Source of the DNA: Microcaldota archaeon
GTDB lineage: Archaea; Micrarchaeota; Micrarchaeia; CABMEP01
Length of the DNA stretch: 32,517 nucleotides
Reading direction: 5' to 3'
NCBI GenBank assembly: GCA_026413625.1
Contig: JAOAKO010000008.1
Coordinates: 1 to 32,517, forward strand
This document shows positions 7,643-14,652 of this stretch, piece by piece. The stretch's first letter is position 1. Every line of letters starts with the position of its first letter. A program made the translations under genes and the position numbers. The notes under the pieces were generated by a model that ran no database searches, was not told the origin of the DNA, and saw only the letters and a program-made list of their open reading frames with translations.

Positions 7643-8095
7643 CTATTCGTTTTCGCCATAAAATCTTTTGGGAAGTCTTAACTTCATATTTCCTTCTTTT
7701 ATCTGTTTCAAATAGAAATTTACTATTTCTGTCTTGGTATCCTCGTTGAGCTGGAAAAGAATTGCATCCTTGAACCTAACTGCTTCAGTCTCAAATAATT
7801 TTCTCGCTGTTCCCATATCAATACTTGCCTTTACCAATCTAAATGCAATTTTTAACTCGATTCGAGTGTTCATGGAAATTGTTTTCGCAAAATCCATACT
7901 AATTATGTCTCTGAACAAGCTTATGCCTAAATCATCTCTTTTCTTCTCCTGTCGTGTCGCCTCTTTGAAAAGATCGGACGGCGTTTTGATCCTATCAAAA
8001 TCTAAGTGAAGTTTGCTTTCCAAGTGCATCAACTTTAACATTTTTTTCCTGATAAGCAAATCAGGATTGTTTTTATATTCGGATATAGATTCCAT
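7643..8095 (-). CDS. Unknown protein, paralogue of the protein at 2470-2967
   Basis: A 150-residue soluble protein. It shares with the 2470-2967 product the start SIS-x2-KNNP, a basic helix, a T-x-S-x-L stretch, GISLFRDIISMDFA in the middle (paralogue FSLFRDLLSYDIS) and a following helix with R-x-VKASI (paralogue R-x2-F-MKVEL region). The pair is divergent, perhaps a quarter to a third identical by eye. The fold looks mainly helical. It starts at ATG 8095, immediately after the stop of the preceding 85-residue gene, so the two are certainly co-transcribed. No function is known to me; two copies in one short region argue for a lineage-specific family. Confidence 0.65.
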   Translation of the reverse strand: MESISEYKNNPDLLIRKKMLKLMHLESKLHLDFDRIKTPSDLFKEATRQEKKRDDLGISLFRDIISMDFAKTISMNTRIELKIAFRLVKASIDMGTARKLFETEAVRFKDAILFQLNEDTKTEIVNFYLKQIKEGNMKLRLPKRFYGENE

Positions 8096-8353
8096 TTACT
8101 CTTCCTCACCAATTTTTTTCCAATTCTGATTATATATCTCTATTCTCTTTGTGAATATATTTCTTGCGAGATTATATTGGCGCTCATATATTCTTTTCTT
8201 TTCTTCGTCCGATTCTCTCTTCATTAGCTCTTCATGCAATATTTTTATTCTGCTAAAAGTCATGTATTCCTTTGTGTTTTTTATTTGCTGAATTATATAT
8301 TCATTATGCCTTTTCAGCTTGTCTCCACTTTTATCGGATTCATTAATTCCCAT
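8096..8353 (-). CDS. Small helical unknown protein, first gene of a four-gene operon
   Basis: This 85-residue protein is highly charged and predicted to be almost entirely helical: KLKRHNEYIIQQIKNTKEY, then ILHEELMKRESDEEKKR and a C-terminal basic/aromatic helix. It has no cysteine, signal or membrane segment. Its family is not recognised. The promoter is clear: TTTATATATAT at about 8372-8382 on the minus strand, about 25 bases above ATG 8353, so the message should be leaderless. It is directly followed, with no gap, by the paralogue-family gene at 8095 and then by genes at 7634 and 7041. Confidence 0.6.
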   Translation of the reverse strand: MGINESDKSGDKLKRHNEYIIQQIKNTKEYMTFSRIKILHEELMKRESDEEKKRIYERQYNLARNIFTKRIEIYNQNWKKIGEEE

Positions 8354-8371
8354 AATTATTTAACTTAAAAG

Positions 8372-8382
8372 ATATATATAAA
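8372..8382 (-). promoter_or_regulatory. TATA box of the 8353-6526 operon
   Basis: The minus strand has TTTATATATAT about 25 bases above ATG 8353. The spacing equals that of the other leaderless genes of this window, which identifies one transcription unit of four genes (8353 to 6526). Confidence 0.6.
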
Positions 8383-8405
8383 TCTTTGCTTTTTGGTTTA
8401 GAAAA

Positions 8406-8852
8406 CTAGTAAAATATGTCCATCTCTCCATTCTGCTTGTTTATGGTCGCGTCTGGCTTGACGGGATATTTTTTCATGTCGATGTTTCCATCGTGTGTAA
8501 CTATGATATCTATGTCGGATTTTGTTTTTTTCTCCAGCGTTCTGAATAGAGAAACCAGCATCGGCGCAAAACCTCCTTCTATTTTATCGTCTATTACAAT
8601 TGCAGAAAGAGTGCCGTTTTGTATTGCGATGCTCGCGAGTTTGACTCCGTCATTTTGTCTCCCTGCTTTTATTATGTCGCTGCTTGAAAAGAAAGTCTCG
8701 TAAAATTTATCTTCAGCAGGATTCGGATCTATTATTACAATCAATTTCTTCTTTTTGTTTCTTATTCTGTCTTCAAGAATCGGATCTCTATCGAGATAAT
8801 TGAATCTTTCGATGATATTCATAAGTGGATCTGTGTTTTTTTCTTTTTCCAC
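8406..8852 (-). CDS. Single-domain response-regulator receiver protein
   Basis: A receiver (CheY-like) domain of about 148 residues. Strand 1 is KKLIVIIDPNPAEDKF, where the IDPN aspartate fits the acidic pocket; AGRQNDGVKLASIAIQNG matches the family's A-x2-G-x-EAL-x2-L region; SAIVIDDKIEGG holds the likely phospho-aspartate (VID) and the glycine after it; DIIVTHDGN has the conserved threonine; ATINKQ could supply the lysine. Helix 5 appears short and no output domain follows. The longest frame begins at 8918 inside the HAD gene, but GTG 8852 is preceded by AGGTGAT that overlaps the HAD stop codon (8861-8863), so 8852 is very likely the true start. It is co-transcribed with the HAD gene. A soluble kinase gene lies 1.1 kb away. 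Confidence 0.7.
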   Translation of the reverse strand: MEKEKNTDPLMNIIERFNYLDRDPILEDRIRNKKKKLIVIIDPNPAEDKFYETFFSSSDIIKAGRQNDGVKLASIAIQNGTLSAIVIDDKIEGGFAPMLVSLFRTLEKKTKSDIDIIVTHDGNIDMKKYPVKPDATINKQNGEMDIFY

Positions 8853-8860
8853 CGAATCAC

Positions 8861-9520
8861 CTACTGCTCCAGCATCGATTCGTAATGCGAAATTATATGG
8901 AAATGAGAGATCGCGCATCTTGCTCTGTCTATATTTCTTTTGACGTACTCAAGCATTTTATCTTCATGGCTAAAGCTAAATTTAGTGGCAAGGCCGATAA
9001 ATTTGACTTCTGCATATGAAGAAGCCTCTCCGTCTGAAACGCAGTCTCCGACATAGATTATTTTTCCGTTGTATTTTTTTCTTATTTCCCTAAGCGCTGC
9101 CGGCTTTCCGTCGTGCGGAACTAGGATTTCGGAAAAAACATCGTTTACTAGCTTTTCTCCCAATTTATATACTGTATTTTCGTATAATTCAAGGCTGAGT
9201 ATCTTCATATCTACGCCTCTTGCTTTCAAGGCGTACAGGATATTTACAACGCTTGGTATCAATTGTGGTTTATTCTCTCTTATTTCTTTCTTAAAAAACT
9301 CATAAACCCAATAGTTGAATTCGTCTACGGAACCGGATGGAACCCCTATGGCCAATGCAGTGTTCCTAAATTTATTTGATTGGTCGTAATTAATTCTAAG
9401 CGTATCTAAAAGCGGTTCTTTTACCTTGAATTTTTCGCACGCAAGGCAATAACTCCTATAAATGTGCGGAAGAGTATTGACTAATGTGCCATCCACATCG
9501 AATATCATTAGCTCTCGCAT
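8861..9520 (-). CDS. HAD-superfamily hydrolase, phosphoglycolate-phosphatase-like
   Basis: The 219-residue protein has the HAD core. Motif I is FDVDGTLVNT at 8-17, with the nucleophile Asp and the general acid Asp. The cap domain is helical (about 18-90). Motif II is ILSLEL near 115, with Ser. The motif III lysine is in HDGKPAAL, and motif IV is GDCVSDGEA, with two aspartates. The form is the DVDGT-type phosphatase of small phosphometabolites; the substrate cannot be told from sequence. The last residues overlap the longest frame of the receiver gene, but with the GTG start they are merely adjacent. A TATA box (TTTATATATTT, about 9549-9559) lies about 34 bases upstream of ATG 9520, leaving a short leader. 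Confidence 0.8.
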   Translation of the reverse strand: MRELMIFDVDGTLVNTLPHIYRSYCLACEKFKVKEPLLDTLRINYDQSNKFRNTALAIGVPSGSVDEFNYWVYEFFKKEIRENKPQLIPSVVNILYALKARGVDMKILSLELYENTVYKLGEKLVNDVFSEILVPHDGKPAALREIRKKYNGKIIYVGDCVSDGEASSYAEVKFIGLATKFSFSHEDKMLEYVKRNIDRARCAISHFHIISHYESMLEQ

Positions 9521-9570
9521 ACTGATCAGAAAAATAAAACAGTAGAAATATATAAATTTTATTGGGCAAA

Positions 9571-9678
9571 TTACTCTTCCTTTTCTCTCAGTTTGCGAAT
9601 TTTAGCTCTTCGTTTTGACGCAAGAATCTTTTTATTTATTCTTAAAATCTTCTTTAGCTTTGGGTCGGAGGCCTTCAT
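9571..9678 (-). CDS. 35-residue basic peptide of unknown role
   Basis: A short open frame from ATG 9678 to TAA at 9571-9573 encodes 35 residues, starting MKASDPKLKKILRINKKIL and ending in KIRKLREKEE, with about 15 Lys/Arg. It has a good ribosome binding site (GGGGAT, 4 bases before the ATG) and shares the TATA-like region at 9708-9717 with the divergent membrane protein gene. The size and charge recall small ribosomal or RNA-binding peptides, but it does not look like eL41, and I do not recognise a family. The frame is clean and its start signals are good, which argues for a real gene; conservation would settle it. Confidence 0.5.
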   Translation of the reverse strand: MKASDPKLKKILRINKKILASKRRAKIRKLREKEE

Positions 9679-9707
9679 TTTATCCCCAAGTATTATTTCT
9701 GTAAAAG

Positions 9708-9718
9708 CTTTTTAATTT
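9708..9718. promoter_or_regulatory. Shared divergent promoter (9678 leftward, 9738 rightward)
   Basis: CTTTTTAATTT lies with its centre about 25 bases before ATG 9738, so the rightward gene is probably leaderless. The same AT core on the other strand would give the leftward peptide gene a leader of about 10 bases containing GGGGAT. Confidence 0.4.
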
Positions 9719-9737
9719 ATCCGATTAAATAGTAACG

Positions 9738-9950
9738 ATGGAACAACATTACGAAAAGCTAAAGAAAATATGGAAGATTGCGATCGCAGCAGTCATAATA
9801 GGGGTATTATTCTATCTTATGCAGCAGATATTGTCCGACGCAAGATGGTCTTTTGTAGAAGACGCCACATCAGTAATTTTATTTATAACCATCTTGATAA
9901 TCGTAGGCTACATTCTGAAGGAAAAAAGGAAGAAAACTGCTAAAAGATAA
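9738..9950 (+). CDS. Small two-span membrane protein
   Basis: A 70-residue protein with two hydrophobic segments, about 13-31 (IAIAAVIIGVLFYLMQQIL) and 43-60 (VILFITILIIVGYIL), separated by an acidic/aromatic turn (DARWSFVEDATS). Both ends are rich in lysine and arginine, consistent with both termini inside the cell. No known family is recognised. It is transcribed toward the histidine kinase gene, which begins about 40 bases after its stop but has its own TATA box, so the two may or may not be linked. The start is supported by the promoter distance (about 25 bases) and an uninterrupted frame. Confidence 0.6.
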   Translation: MEQHYEKLKKIWKIAIAAVIIGVLFYLMQQILSDARWSFVEDATSVILFITILIIVGYILKEKRKKTAKR

Positions 9951-9952
9951 TA

Positions 9953-9963
9953 TTTTTTAAATC
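9953..9963 (+). promoter_or_regulatory. TATA box of the histidine kinase gene
   Basis: TTTTTTAAATC here matches the element before 11168 (CTTTTTAAATC). With the same spacing, transcription would begin near 9983, so ATG 9993 would follow a leader of about 10 bases. Confidence 0.5.
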
Positions 9964-9992
9964 TTTACTTCGAATATAAATTGGCGACCGAT

Positions 9993-11123
9993 ATGGATGT
10001 TGTATTCAAACCACTTGGCCTACAGAGAGTGGCAACTCCACTCAATAGAGTTGATTTTGGAGGCATAGAGAAAGAGAGCCTTCCGTTTTTAAGAAGGAAA
10101 AGCGATACAAAAATTCTATCTGGCGATGTGAAAACAGAAGACATCGTTACTAAAGGAGATATTGAAAAACTCAAGGAAGACATTGCAAGAAAAGAGGAAG
10201 CGACAAAAAGGAAAATAGAGAGATTGAAAAAGGAATTTTCTTATTATCAGCTTGAGATGGATGTTGAATTGATGCTAAAAGACAGCAAGATAGCGGAGTT
10301 GGAGAATAAAATTAATCAACTGCAGCAGGAAATAATGAAGAAAGAAGAGATTATTGCAAAACAAAACCAGGAAATAGAAAATCAAAAGAAAGCGGTTATC
10401 GATCAGACGACAGAATACATGAAACGCTTGAACGAATTTGCAAGCGAAAAGAAAAAAGCAGAACAGGAATACAGCAAATCCCTGGCCAGGACAGTTCACG
10501 ACATGAAAAATCCGCTTACTGGAATAAAGTGCGGATTGGAAATACTTATAGAAGACGAAACGATAAATGAGCATCAAAGGCAGATTTTAAATCTTGCTTA
10601 TGCCTCTGGCTTAGAGCTTTCATACATGATAGAAGAGATACTGCTAAACAATAAGCTCGTTCACAACGCAATAGAGTTGAAGAAAGAAACAATCGATTTG
10701 GCTGAAGAGGTCAGGAATCTCTATGAAAGAAATAAAATAGCCGCAAGCAGAACTGGAAGGAAACTTTCATTTAGCTGCAAAGAGAAAATTGTTATAAAAT
10801 GCGACAAAAATAGAATGAAACGGGCGATAGAGAATATAATGCTGAATGCCATAAAATACTGCAATACTTCTGTTTCCATAAGCGTTGAAAAAATGCAAAA
10901 GGAAGTGCACATAAAGATTAGCGACGACGGAAATGGATTTGACGAAGATGTTAAAAGAAAAATTTTATGCGGCAAAGATATGACGACTAGCGATCTTATA
11001 AATGGAAACGGATTTGGCCTTACAAACGCAAAAAGGATAGTAGAGATGCACAATGGAAGGATATCCATAGACACGGGCAGCGGAAAAGGAACAAGCGTAA
11101 ACATCATATTGCCTGACGAATAA
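9993..11123 (+). CDS. Soluble sensor histidine kinase with coiled-coil N-terminus
   Basis: A full histidine kinase of about 376 residues. There is no membrane span or signal. About residues 45-165 are charged coiled coil (EKLKEDIARKEEATKRK onward). The HisKA helix carries SLARTVHDMKNPLTGIKCG with phospho-acceptor His169. The ATPase domain shows the N box (AIENIMLNAIKYCN), G1 (DDGNGFD), G2 (NGNGFGLTNAKRI) and the closing GKGTSVNIILP, all intact. It would phosphorylate receiver proteins in the cytoplasm; two receiver-like genes lie just upstream on the other strand. The frame can be extended to TTG 9981, but the TATA spacing favours ATG 9993. No PAS, GAF or HAMP domain is seen, so the signal is unknown; the coiled coil may dimerise or bind a partner. 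Confidence 0.87.
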   Translation: MDVVFKPLGLQRVATPLNRVDFGGIEKESLPFLRRKSDTKILSGDVKTEDIVTKGDIEKLKEDIARKEEATKRKIERLKKEFSYYQLEMDVELMLKDSKIAELENKINQLQQEIMKKEEIIAKQNQEIENQKKAVIDQTTEYMKRLNEFASEKKKAEQEYSKSLARTVHDMKNPLTGIKCGLEILIEDETINEHQRQILNLAYASGLELSYMIEEILLNNKLVHNAIELKKETIDLAEEVRNLYERNKIAASRTGRKLSFSCKEKIVIKCDKNRMKRAIENIMLNAIKYCNTSVSISVEKMQKEVHIKISDDGNGFDEDVKRKILCGKDMTTSDLINGNGFGLTNAKRIVEMHNGRISIDTGSGKGTSVNIILPDE

Positions 11124-11137
11124 GCGGAATATCTGCG

Positions 11138-11148
11138 CTTTTTAAATC
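11138..11148 (+). promoter_or_regulatory. TATA box of the secreted nuclease-like gene
   Basis: CTTTTTAAATC is centred about 25 bases before ATG 11168, predicting a leaderless transcript independent of the kinase gene that ends at 11123. Confidence 0.55.
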
Positions 11149-11167
11149 TTTTTGTCGTACTATTAGC

Positions 11168-11980
11168 ATGAAAAGGTTGCTGTTACTCGCTTTGTTTGCG
11201 CTAACAGTGGCAATCCTGATAATCTATTATCTTTCAAATTCAACCGATACGAAGGCACCCGCAGATGCGCAAGCCAGTGTAAGGGTAGCCGCATGGAACC
11301 TTCATTTCTTTGGAGACAAAAAAGCAAATAATGAAACATTGCTTGGCAAATATGCTGCAATTTTGTCAAAATATGACGTTATTTTTTTGCAAGAAATAAC
11401 CGATGAGGACGGGACCGCATTTTCAAACTTGTGCAATAAGCTTACCGGGTACAGTTGCTTTACCGGCAGCAGGGCGGGGAGAACAAACTATAAAGAAGAA
11501 TACGGCGTAATTTATAATAAAAGCAAGGTAAAAGTAACCCATGTGTGGGATTTTAATCCAGACATTCAAAACAGATGGGAGAGGCCCCCTCTTGCAATAA
11601 ATATGACAGCTGCAAATGCGCCGGATGGCGAGTCTAGATGGATAATTTTTTATGTAATTCATACAAAGCCGGCCGATGCGACAAATGAAATACGTAATCT
11701 AGAAATATTGCTTGAAAATGTTTCGTATCCTGCTGCCGTTATTGGAGACCTCAACGCCGATTGCTCTTTTTACGATCCCTCGCAAAGGCATTTCAAAGGC
11801 TGGCATTGGATTATAAAGGATGACGATGACACTACGGTAGGGAATACAAACTGCGCGTATGATCGGATCATTGCAAATAACAAAGCCTATCTGCAGTATA
11901 AATCTCATGGAATCGAAACTAACATATCTCGAGAGTTGTCGGATCATTATTTGATATGGCTTGAGATTTATGTTGACTGA
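11168..11980 (+). CDS. Secreted or anchored endonuclease/exonuclease/phosphatase (DNase I-like)
   Basis: The 270-residue protein begins with a basic, strongly hydrophobic signal or anchor (MKRLLLLALF to about 22), so the enzyme should act outside the membrane. The EEP fold motifs are complete: WNLHFFG (43-49), QEIT with the metal-binding Glu76, EYGVIYN (111-117), RPPL, HTKP with catalytic His165, GDLNADC (193-199), YDRII with Asp232 and SDH (258-260). Conserved order and the closing SDH suggest an active DNase I or endonuclease-type phosphodiesterase, rather than a phospholipase, although the latter cannot be excluded. Four cysteines (88, 97, 199, 229) could form disulfides. Its 3' end overlaps the convergent HTH/HEAT gene by 13 bases. 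A use in taking up nucleotides from foreign DNA is an inference. Confidence 0.85.
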   Translation: MKRLLLLALFALTVAILIIYYLSNSTDTKAPADAQASVRVAAWNLHFFGDKKANNETLLGKYAAILSKYDVIFLQEITDEDGTAFSNLCNKLTGYSCFTGSRAGRTNYKEEYGVIYNKSKVKVTHVWDFNPDIQNRWERPPLAINMTAANAPDGESRWIIFYVIHTKPADATNEIRNLEILLENVSYPAAVIGDLNADCSFYDPSQRHFKGWHWIIKDDDDTTVGNTNCAYDRIIANNKAYLQYKSHGIETNISRELSDHYLIWLEIYVD

Positions 11981-13317
11981 TTTTTTTCCGCCTCTTCGAA
12001 TGCATGCAAAATGCGATAGTGGTTGAATTTGCCTCCCCATGCGTCTCTTATCGTTTCGATTATCATTAACGCCTTCAGTATTTGTGGATCTTTTGTCTTT
12101 GTCAGGTAAAATTTCGTTCTCAGCCGTCTTTGTTGATTTAATGGTATCGGCAAAGTCGAGTTGTAATCAAAATTTGTTGAGTAAATTGCTTTTTCTTTGC
12201 AAATAGACAGGTTGGCCTCAGAATAAATTTTATATGCCTCTAGATAGTCTTCCTTTTTAAGCACTGAATTAGAAATGAGCTTATCGAGATATAAAGAAAC
12301 CACTTTGCCCCTCATTTCTTTTTTGGGATCTCTAAAAGAAAAGTTCGATATGCTCTTGGATAGGAAAATTTTTGTATGAAAATCTAGTTGCCTCTTTTTG
12401 AGATCCAAAAGCGCACGTAAAGCAGATGAAGTTCCGATATTGTGAATCGCACGAATTATATCGTTCTTAATGTCCGGGTCAGATTCATCAAATAAACTAA
12501 GAAGATAAGGTATAGACCTGTGCTCAGATTGTTCACCGAATGACCAGATTACTGCCTTTTTCAAAAAAAGAAGATCGCTATTCAAGTACTTTAGCAAAAG
12601 ATTGAATCGCTTCCTGTAGTGTCTTGCACCTATAGCGAGAATTGCTTCTTCTTTGGAGTAAGCGTTAGACGAGGGCGACAAAAGAATTTTTGCGTATTTT
12701 TCCGCCTCCTTTTCAATTTCACGGTATATCTCTTTTTTGGCTTCCGCTAAAAGCAAAAGGTAATCATTCTTTTTGATCTCCTCATTTCTCCTGACTTGCT
12801 GCTTTCTTTTAAGGCCGGATACGTAACGTTCTCTTGCTCTTTCTCTTATTTGCTGTAGATTTCTTGCGTAATACTGCAAATACGCCCGTTTTCGGCGTTC
12901 CGGATTTTTCATTCTATAATAAAGTGCAGAAAGAGAAATTCTATCCTTATTCAATTCTACATATCTGCGGACGTAGTCTTTCTTCCTTTCTTTTTTGCAC
13001 TCATCGGTAAATGGCATTGCCATTATTTTCTTCAATTCTTTTACTAATTCCGGATCTGCTTTTGCAATTTTTTTAAGTGCTGCTCTTTCATAATATTGAA
13101 TTGTGGAAATCGAGAGATTATGTTTTTCTGCTATTTCTTTGCGCTTCTTTAATTCCATCCTTTCCTTTAAAATTTCAAATTGCATTCCTTCAACTTGTAT
13201 TTCTTTTGCGATTTTCATTATTTTTTCCGCGACAGGTTTAAATAATCTTGAAACATTAGGGTCCGACATATACGCACGGCTTGATTCAAACTTTATTTCT
13301 TTTTTATAGTAAGCCAT
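11968..13317 (-). CDS. Unknown protein with N-terminal HTH and HEAT-like repeats
   Basis: A 449-residue soluble protein. Residues about 58-86 (KRKEIAEKHNLSISTIQYYERAALKKI) fit a helix-turn-helix similar to sigma-region-4-like or MarR-like folds. A basic helical linker follows (110-215), with KKRKDYVRRY-like and RKRAYLQYYARN stretches. About 215-335 contains HEAT-like units: EEAILAIGARHYRKRFNLL, LKKAVIWSFGEQSEHRSIPYLL and IKNDIIRAIHNIGTSSALRALL, each with the alternating helix pattern and a proline or aspartate cap. The C-terminus is helical. A DNA- or RNA-binding protein with a protein-binding repeat region is likely; no family name is certain. ATG 13317 has GGTGGAGAT just upstream. It follows the lysozyme-like gene by about 28 bases and could be its operon partner. 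Confidence 0.6.
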   Translation of the reverse strand: MAYYKKEIKFESSRAYMSDPNVSRLFKPVAEKIMKIAKEIQVEGMQFEILKERMELKKRKEIAEKHNLSISTIQYYERAALKKIAKADPELVKELKKIMAMPFTDECKKERKKDYVRRYVELNKDRISLSALYYRMKNPERRKRAYLQYYARNLQQIRERARERYVSGLKRKQQVRRNEEIKKNDYLLLLAEAKKEIYREIEKEAEKYAKILLSPSSNAYSKEEAILAIGARHYRKRFNLLLKYLNSDLLFLKKAVIWSFGEQSEHRSIPYLLSLFDESDPDIKNDIIRAIHNIGTSSALRALLDLKKRQLDFHTKIFLSKSISNFSFRDPKKEMRGKVVSLYLDKLISNSVLKKEDYLEAYKIYSEANLSICKEKAIYSTNFDYNSTLPIPLNQQRRLRTKFYLTKTKDPQILKALMIIETIRDAWGGKFNHYRILHAFEEAEKNQST

Positions 13318-13345
13318 ATCTCCACCAAATCCCTTGACAGGAAAG

Positions 13346-14578
13346 CTACCTTACGTTTTTATTTAATTTATTCATCTCTTTTTCAATTTTGTTAATTAAA
13401 TTTTTTATGTTCTGCAATTCTTTTTTGTATTCATCCTCTTCTGACTGATTATCCACGTTAACTTTGTTTTCCATATTAGAACCTGAATTTTCTTTATGTG
13501 GCTCTTTCTTTTTGCTTGAATTGGTTGCAGGGATTGCCTTTGTTTTCGCATCTTTCTCTGTTTTCTTTTTATGTGAATTGGAATATTCGTTCCGTGTTTT
13601 GCTTATTATCGAATTTGATTCTTCGTTCATTTTGATAAATTCATTTATGAAGTTTTCAATCTCCAGATATAATTTGAGATACTTATTCACGCAGGTTGCA
13701 AAGTTGTCTCCTTGCCACCAATTGTCAACAACGTAATTGTTGTGTCCTCTGTTATAGAAATGGTATATCATGAGCAATTCTTCCGCACTCAGCTGTTCTA
13801 ACTTTGTGTTGGCTGGCGCTACCGTGCTTATCCCGTCCCTCAAATAGTACAATGCAAGTATCACTTGGGCAGTAACGTCTTTCCTCCAATCTTTTCCTTC
13901 TTTCATCATATTCCTAATGTATTTGTCGTGCTTACCGTATCTGTTGAACATCAGAGCCATTGTTTTCGGCATGATCTGCATTGGCGAACGCTCGCCTGAT
14001 TTTCCGATTTTTTGTACGAATCTAGATTCCGCTACTGCAACCAAATAAGCAATCCTTGGATCTATGCCAAGCCTCATTGAGTGATATTTTATGTCTGGCC
14101 AATGTTCAAGCGCTCCCCTGAAAATTACTCTCTCTTCCTCGTTAAGGTTTCCATTAAGTTTTTTAATTAAATCTTCAAGCCTATCCTTGTCCCATTTTTT
14201 AAGGTTTGACTTTATTTTTTTCACAGTGTCTGAAGAATACTTTCTGCCTATATCTGGATTGAACTTCATCCCATCTTCAACCTTCTCTTGCATGTTCTGA
14301 ATTGTAATGTTTACTGCTCTTCCATCTTTTGTCCTACATTCAAAACACGAATTTTTCAGTCTCTCTCCCCTGCACTTTTGGCCTGGCTGGAGGGAAAAGA
14401 AATATGGATGACTATTTTTCGGACATATCTCGGAGTTTGAGATTGCTAAGCTAGCCGAGGCGATGAATATAGATGCTGAAACTAAGAGTTTGCTGAAAGC
14501 AAATCTTTTGGAATTAGAATTATCCTTAGTAACCGAATCATTACTATAGGTATTGGATTTCATTTCCCACTTGTTCAT
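13346..14578 (-). CDS. Secreted lysozyme-fold (SLT transglycosylase-like) protein
   Basis: The 410-residue protein has a hydrophobic stretch at about 28-46 (FSKLLVSASIFIASASLA) acting as signal or anchor, four cysteines soon after (52, 69, 78, 81), and a lysozyme-fold domain at about 155-320. Key residues match lytic transglycosylases: IAYLVAVAESRF with the catalytic-type Glu184, GERSPMQIMPKTM in place of GLMQIMP, and YHFYNRGHNNYV in the place of the AYNAGPG loop. The C-terminal 100 residues are lysine-, serine- and asparagine-rich with a coiled-coil end, perhaps a wall or surface linker. Archaea lack murein, so the target is probably foreign bacteria or another glycan. The frame extends to a TTG at 14590, but TTATATATA lies 25 bases above ATG 14578, so I use that start. 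Confidence 0.7.
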   Translation of the reverse strand: MNKWEMKSNTYSNDSVTKDNSNSKRFAFSKLLVSASIFIASASLAISNSEICPKNSHPYFFSLQPGQKCRGERLKNSCFECRTKDGRAVNITIQNMQEKVEDGMKFNPDIGRKYSSDTVKKIKSNLKKWDKDRLEDLIKKLNGNLNEEERVIFRGALEHWPDIKYHSMRLGIDPRIAYLVAVAESRFVQKIGKSGERSPMQIMPKTMALMFNRYGKHDKYIRNMMKEGKDWRKDVTAQVILALYYLRDGISTVAPANTKLEQLSAEELLMIYHFYNRGHNNYVVDNWWQGDNFATCVNKYLKLYLEIENFINEFIKMNEESNSIISKTRNEYSNSHKKKTEKDAKTKAIPATNSSKKKEPHKENSGSNMENKVNVDNQSEEDEYKKELQNIKNLINKIEKEMNKLNKNVR

Positions 14579-14598
14579 ATTAAAAGTCAAACAAAGGT

Positions 14599-14607
14599 TA
14601 TATATAA
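14599..14607 (-). promoter_or_regulatory. TATA box of the lysozyme-like gene
   Basis: Minus-strand TTTATATATA is centred near 14603, 25 bases above ATG 14578. This decides that start over the TTG at 14590 and suggests a leaderless message. Confidence 0.55.
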
Positions 14608-14652
14608 ATCTTTTGTTTTAAAAATTATACTGTCTGCAATTCTAAAGCGGCA

